Numbered from the stretch's first letter, positions 12,872-24,454 are shown. The stretch is DNA of 64,000 nucleotides from Combretum micranthum (GCA_024138025.1 JAMXBD010000396.1:78501-142500); one strand, 5' to 3'. Numbers and translations are program-made. The notes: generated from the sequence alone by a model not told the origin.

Positions 12872-13155
12872 TTAGAGGTGTGCAAATTGACTAAATGAGT
12901 GGGGCTAGACTAGCCCATAAGTTAAATGGGCTAAGAAATTTTGACCTATTACATGTCAAAATTTCTTAATCATAGCCCAACACACTTATTTATGCTAATC
13001 GAATAAGATATACATAATGCGAAAATTAAGTTTTATGAGATTTTATTATATCAATGATTAATTATTACTAAATTAATTCATAGGACATTATATTTCATTT
13101 AAACCAGTGTGCATCAATCTATCCTCCTTATTACCATTGACACATAAGGTTCTAT
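12872..13155. repeat. hAT-like terminus and hairpin
   Basis: TAGAGGTGTGCAAATT at about 12,875 resembles the TAGGGGTGTGCAAA terminus common in plant hAT MITEs. The same type occurs near 17,262 (TAGAGTTGTGCAAATT) and, inverted, at 16,461-16,470. Just inside, 12,926-12,983 forms an imperfect hairpin of GGGCTA-AGAAATTTTGAC with its complement. The segment at 13,105-13,155 matches sequence near 10,212-10,254. The composite reads as overlapping transposon remnants. Confidence 0.4.
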
Positions 13156-13159
13156 TCAA

Positions 13160-13895
13160 TATAGTAAATATGTATGCTTAGTTTCTAAATTTTATAATAA
13201 CTCATTTCATGTACATATTTTACTTCAAATGATCTAATAACTTGGGAATATAGTAATCTATGATTGTAGTAAAATAAGCTAATTTAGGAATAAAGGTTTG
13301 AGTTCGTATTCAATGTTACACATTACACATATGAGGTAGCTATAAACCATTTTTACAACATAATTTCTTTTGATTATAGATATTTATGGATAGGATTTAG
13401 AAAATCTCATGAAATATGTTTCTGGAAAGAATTAGACTGATATTATTTATTATTCTCTTAGTATATATCTCTATAGTTAAGACTCTTTCGCTTTACACTT
13501 GTAGAATTGATGATTTCGTAATTTTCTTTCAATTCATTGCTAGAATTTTTACACATCATTGTAACAAAACAAAAACAAATAATAAAAAAAAAAAACAAAG
13601 AAAGAAAGATAAAATTTTGCAGCATGAAAAGTATAACTTGAATTTGACAAACTTAGCTCATGAAAACTGCCTGAAATGTCTGGAGGTCGTAGAGCCGTGA
13701 ATTAAAATTCATTAATATCCTTCAAGCATTATTAAATTTTTCACCATTAAGTCAAGCAATAGATAAAGTAACATAATAAATTATTAGTCGTTTTTATACA
13801 GTTACCTTATACATCATGTATTTCAAACAAATAAATAAATAAATATACCATTCTTCAAGATATGAGGTATGGTTATATTTACCGATAAAGATATA
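13160..13895. other. AT-rich intergenic sequence, nothing recognised
   Basis: One low-complexity open frame near 13,416-13,700 has no recognisable motif and is lysine-rich only because of A-runs. I treat it as chance. Confidence 0.45.
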
Positions 13896-13899
13896 TAAA

Positions 13900-15055
13900 T
13901 TTAATTGGTCCACTTAAACAAAATCATCAAATGAATATTAATATGGATTATCACTTTGTTAGGTGAATTATCCAAGGAACATAGGTATTCTGAGTATTAG
14001 AAATATACCTTTACTTGACCACAAGTAGATTTTTGTTTTGTTAACAGTAGATTTAATCTACTGATTTTGTTGTTGTTGAATAATTTTAAGTAATTTTTTA
14101 TTGATTGTATTGTACTTGTGATTGGTGATTTGATAATTTTCCTTTATAAAGGATTGACCTTATGTAGTTTCACTTAAGTATAACCCTATATACAAGTCCA
14201 AGTGAATAATAAGACTTTAACTTATGGATGACTTGGATATTATAATCCTTGTTGATGTGAAATTTGTGACATCTTTTATTGTTAATGCATTTATGGCATG
14301 GCACGAAAGAGGACTTACAAGTCATATTTGCAAAATTTTGATTATGCTTGGACTTTTTTTTTGCATATAGATTTGCGTTGACAAATCAATTTTATGGCTG
14401 CTATTGTAGTCAGCTAGGCAGGGTTTGCATTGCAAATCAATTTCTGGCTACTAATATAGTCAGCTAGGTTGGATTACAGGGGTTCCTACTCCCTAGCTAC
14501 TCTTTGTAGCCGTAAGTTCCTAGATTTCTTATCCAGATGTCTGGGATGTTAACTAACCGAATGAAAGTTAGGCTAGGCTAGATGTTGGTACCAATGCATG
14601 TCATGTGCATTAGCATGGCATACATTTACTGCATAACTGTATGTATATAATATATATATGTATGTATGTATTTTGCATATGTATTTCTATTTTGTTTTTT
14701 TTATTTTTATCCACTCACTTAGCTCAATAGTGAGCTAAGATATTTTTATTTTCTGTATGATGGAAGATTAGAGGGTACCATCACGATCAGGTATGTTGAG
14801 AGCAAAGCCTGCAACAAATATAATTAATATTTTGTACTTATGTCTTTATATAATAAAAAAAAAATGGACATCATGTACGTATAAAATTAAGTATAACTAG
14901 TTGCAGTTCATTTAGAAATATGATTAATTATCTTTTTACTTATAATTGGCCATGTATTTCTTTCTAACTTTTACTTTGGGGCACCAATACACAGGATTAA
15001 ATAAATTGATTGTACCTTGAATCTGCATAGCCCTTGGGTGGGTCCTGACACTCGA
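13900..15055 (+). mobile_element. Possible gypsy-type LTR remnant
   Basis: The sequence resembles the 3' part of a long plant Ty3/gypsy LTR: short direct repeats, a block near 14,720-14,815 (AGCTCAATAGTGAGCTAAG, then GGTACCATCACGATCAGG), and a possible end at GGTGGGTCCTGACA near 15,040-15,052. A direct repeat of about 45 bp lies at 14,379-14,475 (TAGTCAGCTAGG in both copies). No TG start with matching target-site duplication was found, so the extent is approximate. Confidence 0.3.
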
Positions 15056-15059
15056 GTTG

Positions 15060-15740
15060 TAAACGAGTCAAGCTTACGCTTGAATTAAAAACTTTAAACC
15101 TAATTTTCAGGCTTGATAAAAAATTCGGCTTAAATTTTAAACAAACCGAACGATGCTTGGCGTCGGAGTTGCATCAGAATAAAGGATCTATTTTTATATA
15201 TTAATTCGTTCCCAACCTTTTCTCATGGTTTATGCCTCGTTGTTTAATATGAAATAGTTGGCTAAGGAGGTAAACATCAGCTGAGGAGTTAGTGAAATAA
15301 ATATTAGAAAAAAATGAAACATAAATATTTATTTTATATAAATGCATATTTTTTATAAAGTATATAAAATAATTGATATTAAAAAGTAAAAAGAAAAAGA
15401 AAAAAAGATTTTTCTAAAAGTAAAAAAAGGAAAAAGATTTTTCTTTCTTTCTCTTCTTTTTTTTTTTTTTAAATTTTAACTTAACAGGCTATTAAATAAA
15501 TATTTAGTTGTTGATGAGTAATGTCTGTTGCCGCGAACTTGAGCAGTTCGTTTGATGTTTTTCTTCACAAGACCTCCCAAAAGTCCACAGTGGAGCCTCC
15601 ATGTGAAATCATTTCACCATCCATTGCCCACAAATAAAAATAAAATTATACATAAAAAAGAGGAGGAAGTAAAAGGACGTACCCACTAACACTCTGCAAA
15701 GACATGTTTTTCTAGACAGCCTAAAATTATATTCTTTTCC
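15060..15740. other. AT-rich intergenic sequence, nothing recognised
   Basis: Poly-A/poly-T rich with no legible gene or transposon structure. Confidence 0.4.
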
Positions 15741-15744
15741 AGTG

Positions 15745-16470
15745 TTTTATGGATCAGTTAACCAGTTCGTGTCCTATTTTTTGAATCTAATAGTAATAAT
15801 TGGTTTTTTAATATTTCGATCCTTAACCATCCATTATAAACATTAACCGTTTTATTCAGTTAATTTATTTGGTTTTCGGTTTTTAACCATTTAACGTAAT
15901 GGTCTCAACAAATCAAATTGATAATTTCAATAAACCTTAATTTTTAGCCTTTATAATAGAGTTTTTCTTTAATTATATACATATATAATTATATATTACA
16001 AGAGCTAAAAAAAAAGAAAATCAAATTAAAGAAAAGAGAGAAACAAACCTTTGGATGTATCATTATCAATAAAATCAAACCAAATTAATTACCACATTAA
16101 CTCCATCAAACATAGAATAATAGTATTTTAATCAAAATCCAAGGAATATTAACATAGATAAATTATATATATGTAAATTATATCTATATATATTTTAAAA
16201 AATAATTTATGTATATATAAGTCTTATTGTATATATATTTTAAAAAATAATTAGTATATGTAAATTATATATAATATACTTATAAATATTAAAACGGTTA
16301 AATCATTAACCATCAATTTTTATGGTTTCAAACCAAAACCGAAACCGAAAATCGAAAAAAATAAAAACCGTAATCCTAAACGAAACCAACAGATCATTAA
16401 CCATATTTTTAGATTGGTTTTATTTTGGTTCGATTTTTTTTTCTATTATCGGTTTTTTTGCACACCCCTA
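15745..16470. mobile_element. hAT-like MITE remnant rich in CGGTTTT repeats
   Basis: Repeated GGTTTT/ACCGAAAACC-type words occur near the left (15,790-15,890) and in inverse near the right (16,320-16,460). The right edge reads TTTGCACACCCCTA at 16,457-16,470, the reverse complement of the TAGGGGTGTGCAAA terminus seen in many plant hAT MITEs. The left terminus and the 8-bp target duplication could not be identified, so the left coordinate is approximate. Confidence 0.45.
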
Positions 16471-16519
16471 CTTTACCTTCCTTCGATATTTTCTTTTGAG
16501 CATCGTTTGCCCTTTTTGT

Positions 16520-17420
16520 AATGCTTTATCGTTTGTTCTCTAGTCTTTACCCACATAATCACTTCATAAAAAAAATAAGTGGCCTTACTAATTTCATGTT
16601 ATATCTTTTTTTTTTTTTCAAAACCAAAACACGATTCTTGGAATTAATAAATTTAATTTTAAAAAGTAATTTGATTCTATTTACTCTTTGAATCATTTAC
16701 ATTCTACTAGGACCAATACATATAAGTTCAATCCCACTTCAAATATAATACAATCATTTATAATATAAGAATGGAATTAGCGATTCTATAAACATTTTCA
16801 AATATAATTATGGATTTGCCATTTTGTTATATTACATTTGATACATAAGAATCACCAAATCGATTAGAATGAAATAATTGAGTTTGAAAATGACAAATCA
16901 ATTCTAATATTTGGAACAGTCATGGAATAGATTGTAGTGGAGAGGCTACATTGTGTATTTGTTAAAAATATCTTTATTAATAAATATGGCTATAAATATA
17001 TAATAGGATAAAAAGTAATGATATCAAGTTTCCATTTCTCATATGATTCTTCTTAAAATTGGAATTTTAAATGATAAGGAATTAAAATTCAAGTTTCTAA
17101 AAGTACATCCTGATATACTAGATGTGACTTACAAACTTCATTTATCCAACTAATTTATACCATTTTCACATACCAAACGTGACAATAATGGAAGAATGAA
17201 ATCAAAATAAAATAATACCCAATCATGTACTTGGAAATGTCCATGGACCCATTGAATCTAGAGTTGTGCAAATTCATGGCTCACGAGTTAGCATGTTTAA
17301 TCTCTTTTAAAACGAGTTAGGACCCATCTTTTTAGCTCATTTAAAAGTACGTCAACTATACTTCACTTGCTTAACCCACAAACTAAAGTGAGTCAATTCT
17401 GATGGGTAAAAAATGCACAA
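16520..17420. repeat. Dispersed repeat copy B, including MITE family copy 3
   Basis: This is the counterpart of 8470-9945, sharing long stretches in the same order. The internal segment 16,840-17,185 is bounded by ACATTTGATACATAAG and TACCAAACGTGACAA, ends related to the MITE at 3517-3927. The right side ends near a hAT-like terminus at about 17,262. Confidence 0.6.
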
Positions 17421-17424
17421 TATA

Positions 17425-18260
17425 AATGAATGATTATGACAATAGATATCAGTGTGAAAATAAAAAGAGTAGGAATAAGAGGATCAAGTCGGATTTTAAT
17501 GTGAAATTCGATCTGCCTCCTAGTCTCCATGATCACCCATTGCCTCAAATGAAAATTTTACACACTTTATTAGTTAACATACTTTTTGCTTACTTGAAAC
17601 TACAGACAAGATACAAAACTCTCTTCTAATATTCTCACTCGAGTAGTACTCTTTTTACAAATTGCAGACTACTAACATTGGATTACTACTCATTTCGCTT
17701 TCTTAAATAAATGCAAATTTATGAGCAAGAGACAAGTAACTTGATTTACATGATTACAAATGTGTTTAATAGCAATAAGTAGGCTCAACTAACTTTCTTC
17801 AACTGTTCCAGTCTCTATGCACATGTTTCTTAAAAGTTTTGCTTGTTTCTTCATTCCCACGAAAATCAGCTTTCGAATGCTAGTTGAAAATCTGCACTAT
17901 TTTGCCTAGCATCTGGAAGCTAAGTCTCGCTTCAAGGCTAGCATTCAGGTGCTACTTGCATTTGTAGCAAGTACAACACGAACACTATAAGCTTATCATT
18001 TATCATATGATTTGCTAAGTTTTGTTCTCATTAAAAGACAACTTGAACCTATTTGGTTCAACATCTCATGTGCATATGCATAATAAAGATTTTTTTAATT
18101 ACATATAATATATATTTTTGTTTTTATTATATATAATATACATGTATAACATGTAGTTTTTAAAATATTTATATGACATATGATATAATAAAAAATCAAG
18201 ACACTTGCTCACGAGCTTAATTGACTTATTTGTGTTTCAAACAAGTTTAAATGAGACTCT
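17425..18260. other. Intergenic sequence, nothing recognised
   Basis: The 17,640-17,980 part is less AT-rich and could be an old LTR, but no boundary or domain supports it. Short open frames here look random. Confidence 0.4.
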
Positions 18261-18265
18261 AGGCT

Positions 18266-18895
18266 CTTTTCATAATCAAACTCAGATGAGCCAAATTTTT
18301 AGCCTTTTAAGTTTGAATAATTTACAAATTGATCGACCAACTCATAAGCACACACAATGGAAGCACTTATTAAATTACATCAATCCATAGTTAAGCTAAT
18401 ATATCTCGTTATTAGTTACAAATTAAATAAAAAATGAATTACAAAATGATACTTTAATTGAATTTCTTTAGTGGCAATTTAAGTTAATAAATAAAAATCC
18501 TTGTTACGAATAGTAAGCCTTAGTTATGCTATAAAAGAGAGAGAGAGCTAATGTTTTTATTTTGCCATTACAATTGGAAGTCCCTATCAAACTCAAGATA
18601 AGCCAAATTTTAAGTCATTTAAGTTTGAATAACTTACAAGTTGGTCAGCCTACTTATAAGCGCTGTGATATGGAAGCACTTATTGAATTAATTGATCTAT
18701 AGTTAACCTAAATAAATCCTGCTATTAGTTACAAATTAAATAAAGAAGAGAGTTACAAAAATACTCTTTAATTTAATTTTTTATTAGTAGCAATTTAAGT
18801 TTATAAAATATAAATCCTTGTTATTGATGGTAAGCCCTACATATACTATAGAGAGAGAGAGTTAATGTTTTTTTTTTGCCATTACAATTAGGAGA
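18266..18895. repeat. Tandem duplication, two units of about 310 bp
   Basis: The unit 18,266-18,580 is followed directly by a diverged copy at 18,581-18,895. Both start with a CAAACTCA(A/G)AT(A/G)AGCCAAATTTT-like segment. Both pass through GGAAGCACTTATT and ATTAGTTACAAATTAAATAAA. Both end with a short GA run and TTTTGCCATTACAATT. The copies carry many substitutions and small indels, so the duplication is old. There is no coding content. Confidence 0.8.
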
Positions 18896-18944
18896 ATCCA
18901 ACCTTAGCACCTTTGATATGAAAAATCAAGGCATCTTCTCAAAA

Positions 18945-19656
18945 AAATATTATATATATTTTTAAACAATTACGAAAATACCATTATTGAAAATATTCTC
19001 ATTTTTACGTAAGTTAATCTCGTCTCTTAAAGAGACGATGTCATAAGTGATTGACCTACGAGATCTTATTTACTTGTATATAACTCGTCTTTTGAAGAAA
19101 CGAGATCGTTATAAAATACTCACCATAATTACTTTCGCTTCTAGTAATTCCTCGTCCCAGTAATCTCCGCCTTTCTCCTTCTTATCTTCTGTTTCCTCTC
19201 TTTCCACACTCTTTCTTCTGACCCAGATGGCACTTGCAATCTCTAACACCTCTCCACCAATGACGAGGATAAAGCTGATGACTACTACACTGGAATAACT
19301 GTGTTTCGCGTTCCATCGGTTTTCAAACTAAAGTTTCTCATTGCTCTATTTATTGACATTGAGATCTAATTGCTTCTCGTATTCGAGATTTAAGGAGTAG
19401 TTGTAGAAACATACTTTCAATTTTCAGGTTTCTATGAACGAACTTAGTGATTTTGTAATTGGGATCCTATTAAAGCTGTTGTACCAATACAGATAGGAAT
19501 AGGTATTACCAATACTACCCACATGTGGGTAAAACATATCATCTATTTACACTTATAACATCATCTCTTTTAATAGATGAAATCTACTTGTCTAAAAGAG
19601 AAAATATTTTTATTTCGATGGCATTTTCATAATTTTTTTTAAATGTAATATTTTTT
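18945..19656. mobile_element. TIR-bounded element with palindromes and gene-like insert
   Basis: AAAATACCATT near 18,975-18,986 lies inside a left arm (about 18,945-18,986). The right arm (about 19,617-19,656) contains the inverse, GATGGCATTTTCATAA with adjacent T-rich sequence. Two near-palindromes occur inside at 19,019-19,040 and 19,084-19,105 (arms CTCGTCTCTT/AAGAGACGAG type). The same palindrome and right-end sequence recur at 29,100-29,385, 34,825-35,045 and 41,140-41,405, so this is a dispersed family. At 19,140-19,500 the sequence becomes markedly less AT-rich and gene-like, which suggests captured host sequence. The TIR boundaries are approximate. Confidence 0.45.
19172..19360 (+). 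pseudogene. Gene-like fragment with signal-peptide-like reading
   Basis: One frame reads a hydrophobic run (AFLLLIFCFLSFHTL) then SSDPDGTCNL, a stop, and later NDEDKADDYYTGITVFRVPS. That looks like an N-terminal secretion signal followed by part of a mature protein, broken by a stop codon. The protein family is not recognised. It lies inside the TIR-bounded element, so capture of a host gene fragment is a reasonable inference. A pyrimidine-rich 5'-UTR misread as coding is the main alternative, because the hydrophobic run coincides with a CT-rich strand. Confidence 0.25.
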
Positions 19657-19659
19657 AAT

Positions 19660-19977
19660 ATTTTTTTCCATTTCCCTCCTCCCTGGCCCACAGAGGCAAT
19701 GTTAATTACTACGAAGCTAGACACCGGCTTTTTGGATTGGCCATCTCATCTGTCACCACATACCTTGACCGTAAAGAGAGACAACTACGCAACGCATTCA
19801 AACCGATACCATAACAAAAACGTATATTCTTTCTCCCCTTCCTGTAACTTCTGTAACGAACTTCCTCCTTCCTTCCTCCTTCCTTCCTTCCTCTTCTCTC
19901 TCTCTCTCTCTCTCTCTCGCTCTCTCTCTCATCATCTTGCAGCTTCTTCAACGGAACAATCTTTCCTCAACTTCGAG
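19660..19977 (+). promoter_or_regulatory. Proximal promoter and 5'-UTR exon of the DGD2-type gene
   Basis: A GC-richer, pyrimidine-rich segment precedes the coding exons. It includes CTTC and CT microsatellites at about 19,860-19,930, typical of plant 5' leaders, and ends in a plausible splice donor (CTTCGAG|GTACTT, intron from 19,978). A matching acceptor (TTCATGCAG) ends at 21,418, giving a 5'-UTR intron of about 1.4 kb and a second leader piece at 21,419-21,516. The transcription start is not defined. The exon boundaries are inferred from splice-site fit only. Confidence 0.5.
19822..19829. promoter_or_regulatory. P1BS (PHR1-binding) candidate
   Basis: GTATATTC fits the palindromic consensus GNATATNC bound by PHR1-type MYB factors in phosphate starvation. 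It lies about 150 bp before the inferred 5'-UTR splice donor. DGD2 genes are known to be induced by phosphate shortage, so the position makes sense. A single such 8-mer can also occur by chance in AT-rich DNA. Confidence 0.4.
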
Positions 19978-21418
19978 GTACTTAATTCCAATTATAACTC
20001 TTAATTCATTTATTTTCCCTTATTCTTGACATCTTTACTTATTTGCATACCCCGTGTTGTTTAGTTTTTAAATTCCGTTTCTTTGACGTTAATTTCACTG
20101 GTAGTTTTGCTGACTTTCATGCTTATAATTAGGGAAAAAAGCCCAAACCCTCTTGTTTTCGTGGAATTTTATGTTGAGTATCGAAGAAAAATTTGATCTT
20201 TATTCATATTTCATAGAGTTTGAAAAACCTGGGAAATGATTGTAATTTAAACAAGCTATCTCCCGGCACGTAATCCGCATGCACCGGTTAAAAAATTTAT
20301 TTATCTTTGGGTGAATGCCATATGTAGACTCAAGTTTGCCTAGATTTGCCATTTAACTGCCTAAAGTTTGATGGAATGCAAAAATAAGCAAAGTTTAGAT
20401 AATTAATTACAAACTTCGGCAAACACAAAAGTGGAAAAAGTTCGGTTACCAAATTAGCACTCATAGGTGGCGTTCTCATTGTCTTGTCCAGTTCTTAGAA
20501 CTAAATGCTATCATAAATTAATCAGTTAATGGCATTCAGAGTTCTCCCACTTGGATAGAGCACGTTAAATCCTCTGCCTGTTAAATGTACATGTTGTTTG
20601 AATATTGTTGGGTGCTTAAGATTTGTTAATGTTCAATTTATTTAATTCTTCTTGAATTTGATTAGTATAAAGTCTTGGTTAAGTTACTTATTTTAAGAAA
20701 CCCTTGAGGGTATTAGTGCTTAAGGTGCTTTGGATTTGGGATGCTAGAGCATTCGGGCTTGAACTTAATGAAAAGAGATTGTTCCCCTTGCAAATCCTTG
20801 AGGCGAGCATGGATTCTGCTACCTTGACTTGCTACTGTATTTTGACATTAGCATAAAATTTTTCAGTGTCTGTGTTTTAAAGTGCCTTTATCATATTGTT
20901 AACACTAGCATAAAATTTCTATATTTTCTTAATGGAAAAAAAAAAGTATAAATGTAATAATGATTTGATTGCAAAGTTTATTATTTTCTGCTTATTTGAC
21001 AAGAAGGGGGTCTTGTCTTGGAAATGAAAAGGATGGAATCCAATGAGTTGGCCAATTGCACAAGTTGGTTATTTCATTCCTACTGCCAAAGATCATTTCT
21101 TGGGGTTTCTCCTATACTTACTGGTGGTTTGTCTTAGGGCATGGCTCATAGTTAACTCCTTTATTAAGAGGTACCGTCAAGTTGGGAAGGTAACTTTTAT
21201 ATGTTTAAAAGTTCCCATAAGAGGAAACAGACATATAAGAACTTGGAAAGGCATAGTGACGTAAGTGGGGATGAACTATGGGGTTTGCTTAAAAATGACT
21301 TGAAGTTGATCTTCATCAAGCAGTACTATCATTGGAAATTATGCTTTGTTTGTTTACTTATAGTGTATACGAATGGAAAGGCTAAATTTGAACTCCTTTC
21401 TTTCCCTTGTTCATGCAG
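19978..21418 (+). other. Probable 5'-UTR intron of the DGD2-type gene
   Basis: AT-rich sequence runs between the candidate donor after 19,977 and the acceptor TGCAG at 21,414-21,418. It has no conserved coding frame. A leader intron of this size is common in plants. The alternative is that the gene starts near 21,400 and the region upstream is unrelated. Confidence 0.4.
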
Positions 21419-21516
21419 CAGAAGAGGTTATTAACCATACTGCTTTGAAGTTTGGTCTCATAATAACTTCAAGTTGGGGGCATTAAAAGGGAAATTGGTC
21501 TTCCAGGAATGATCAA

Positions 21517-24229
21517 ATGGATGAAAAACGGCATATTGCGATATATACAACTGCAAGCCTACCATGGATGACTGGCACTGCTGTGAATCCTCTTTCCGGC
21601 TGCCTTTCTCTCTAAAAATGGGACAGAAAGGTGACCTTAGTGATTCCATTTATCTTCGAAAGATCAGAACTAGTATATCCTAACAAGATAACATTCGAGT
21701 CTCCTGCAGACCAAGAAAGGTAGTTCGGCAATGGGTTGAGGAAGGACTGGATTCAAATCTGATTTTGATATCTGCTTTTATCCTGGAAAGGTAAGTTCCT
21801 CTCACGACATTTGGAATTTTTTCCAAACCTATCTTACATTTGTAGGCCCTTCCTGATCTATTCTCACATGTGGCACAGTTCTCTAAAGACAAAAGGAGCA
21901 TTTTCCCTAGTGGAGATATATCAAGTGTGATACGTGATGAGGAGGCTGACATTGCTGTCCTTGAGGAACCTGAACATCTTACCTGGTTTCATCATGGCAA
22001 GAAATGGAAAATGAAATTCCGTTTGGTCATTGGTATAATTCATACAAATTACTTGAATATTTAGGAGAGAGAAGAATGGCCGTGCTAGCATTTTTAATGA
22101 ATACGTGAATAATTGGTTGTTGGTTTATTGCCATAAGGTAAATCCTGACCACTTCATCTGTCTTCTACTTAAATAGCCTTCTCTCTAAGTTCGCATATGG
22201 TAACAGTGAATGAGATTTGATAATGCTGCAAATGCTTCTTCTGAATATATATATCATTTAGATGAAGCCTATCATTTTCTCTCTCATATTTATCAATGGA
22301 GAAAGTAATTACATGTGTTGAAAAGAAAAGAACATATTACTCAAAATCATCATAGTTAGTACATGGCTGGTTATGTATCTTCTCTACCCAGGAGATTTGA
22401 TTTGAGTTTCTGTTGCACTGTGGGGAAGAGTTCTTGGGCTTTTTAGCAGTGTGCTTTGTCTCAAAATAGGTTAACCACCTTAGATTAGCTATATTTGAGG
22501 ATGTATAATGACCTGGATGCATATTTACTCTTGGTGAAAACATTCCTTGGATGGCTTGTCTAGTGGGTTCATATTGCAGGTTATCAGGTTATCTGCTGCC
22601 ACGCAGGATTATCCAAATTCTATTGTCTGCAATGTCCATGGTGTCAACCCCAGGTTCCTTGACATTGGTAAGAAAAAGCTAGAGGAACAACAGAGTGGAG
22701 GGAATGCCTTTAGCAAAGATGCCTACTACATTGGGAAGATGGTGTGGAGCAAAGGCTACAAGGAATTACTGAGACTTCTTCAAGATCACCAAAAGGAATT
22801 GTGTGGGCTTGAGGTTGATTTGTATGGGAGTGGTGAGGATTCTGATCAAATAAAGGAGGCTGCTAAAAATGTGGGACCAGATGTGACTGTGAGAGTTCAC
22901 CCAGGTCGTGATCATGCTGATCCATTATTCCATGAGTAAGTAATTTAACTGTTTTATTTTCTCTCATCATTATGAAAGACAAGGTTTTGCATGATGAATA
23001 TTCAGTAACATGCACTTTATGCTAGAAGGTCCGTAGAAGAATATACATCAGTTTATTCAGTTTTATGAATTAAATGTTGCATGAAGGCAATTGATGTCCT
23101 TTAACATGTTCTTTTGATTGAGTTTTGAACATTGATTGACACTGCTGTAATTTTTTGCGCTGAATGTTTTAATCCTTCTCACTTTTAGCTTTGATAGTCT
23201 TTGGAACAGAGTCAAGTTAGGAGGTTATTTTTTACAAGTTTTGCTAACGGGTTTGTTTTTGAAACTGGTTTAAAATTGGGTATTTGGTTGACAAGAATAG
23301 CAAGAAAATAATATGACAAAAATATAGCAGACATGAAACAAATACATAACATGTGCAAATTCCATACAGATGGTATGTAAACAAAAAAAATAGACAAAAC
23401 AGAGAGTTCACATCATTTCCCAAATTGGTTAGTAATTTAAAATTTGATTGAGCTTTTCTCTTGGAAATTATAGAGAATAAGGGCCTTAGAGCTGAAAGGC
23501 CATGAACTGTCAACAGGACAATCTCTGTTTTACTTTATTTGAGAAAGGAGTAGCCACTAAATATCTTTATTGCTATATAATCACTTAAAACCATCAGGTT
23601 TATTGAGATTTCTCTCTTCTTCTAGATAGTTCTTGATTTGAATTTGGTCATTTTCTATGCAAGCATGATTAGTGAATGCTAACTTTTACTTGTTTTATTC
23701 CAGTTACAAAGTTTTCCTGAATCCAAGCACCAGCGATGTAGTGTGTACGACCACAGCTGAAGCTTTGGCTATGGGAAAAATCGTTGTTTGTGCTAATCAT
23801 CCCTCAAATGACTTCTTCAAGCAGTTCCCTAATTGCTTTACATTTGACAAGGGTAAGGGATTTGTCGATGCCACCAAGAAGGCACTAGACGACGGGCCTT
23901 CCCAATTGACTGACTCGTTGAGGTATGAGATGTCGTGGGAAGCTGCTACAGAACGATTTTTAAAGGCTGCTGATTTAGAGCAAGTGCCTGCAAGAAGCTT
24001 TAAGAGACATCCTTCGAAGAACTTCATGTCTATGTCAATAAGTTTCAAGAAGAAAATGGAAGATGCATCGGCATATATCCATCAAGCTGCTTCTGGCAGT
24101 GAAGTCTCCCGGAAAGCTTTTGGTGCAGCTCCAGGTACATTATATCCAGATGAGGAACTTTGCAATGATCTTGGATTAGCAGTACAGCTGGCGCCTACTA
24201 GAAGACGAACCCTGAAAAAGCCGATATAA
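21517..24229 (+). CDS. Digalactosyldiacylglycerol synthase, DGD2 type, with exon 1-2 frame breaks
   Basis: UDP-galactose-dependent GT4 glycosyltransferase that adds a second galactose to MGDG to make DGDG at the chloroplast envelope; the short DGD2 type serves mainly in phosphate limitation. Coding exons: 21,517-21,790, 21,879-22,137, 22,580-22,935, 23,704-24,229, all with GT-AG introns. Landmarks: start MDEKRHIAIYTTASLPWMTG, then KDKRSIFPSGDIS and EEPEHLTWFHHGKKW in exon 2, VIRLSAATQDYPNS and YYIGKMVWSKGYKELL in exon 3, and STSDVVCTTTAEALAMGK in exon 4. Exons 3-4 are fully open. Exon 1 needs about five and exon 2 about two single-base insertions to stay in frame. With them the protein is about 473 aa, the usual DGD2 length; DGD1 is much longer. 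Every break is a one-base deletion and no stop arises by substitution, so consensus error or very recent decay are both possible. The family call is secure; integrity is not. Confidence 0.9.
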
Positions 24230-24317
24230 AAGGTGTTACTTTCGTCAAATGGAAGTTCTAAATCTGATGTCAACATTATTGAATATGCAGTATATAATTT
24301 ATTTTTGCTTTTACACG

Positions 24318-24452
24318 AATAAATATACATGATATTAGGTAGCAAGGATTGGCACCGGATACATGCAGACCGGGGAATTTCATAATTGTTTTTGTCAGTT
24401 TGTATAAATACACATGATACTAGGTAGCAAGGATTGGCCCCGGATACATGTT
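24318..24452. repeat. Direct repeat downstream of the DGD2-type gene
   Basis: A segment of about 45 bp with the core AGGTAGCAAGGATTGGC and CCGGATACATG occurs at 24,320-24,364 and again at 24,408-24,451, separated by about 45 bp. It lies in the likely 3'-UTR or terminator region. The copies differ at a few positions. Confidence 0.75.
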
Positions 24453-24454
24453 AA

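Noticed and set aside
19699..20004. 101-residue frame over the CT microsatellite
   Set aside because: Serine/leucine-rich translation of a CT repeat; better explained as a 5' leader of the DGD2-type gene.
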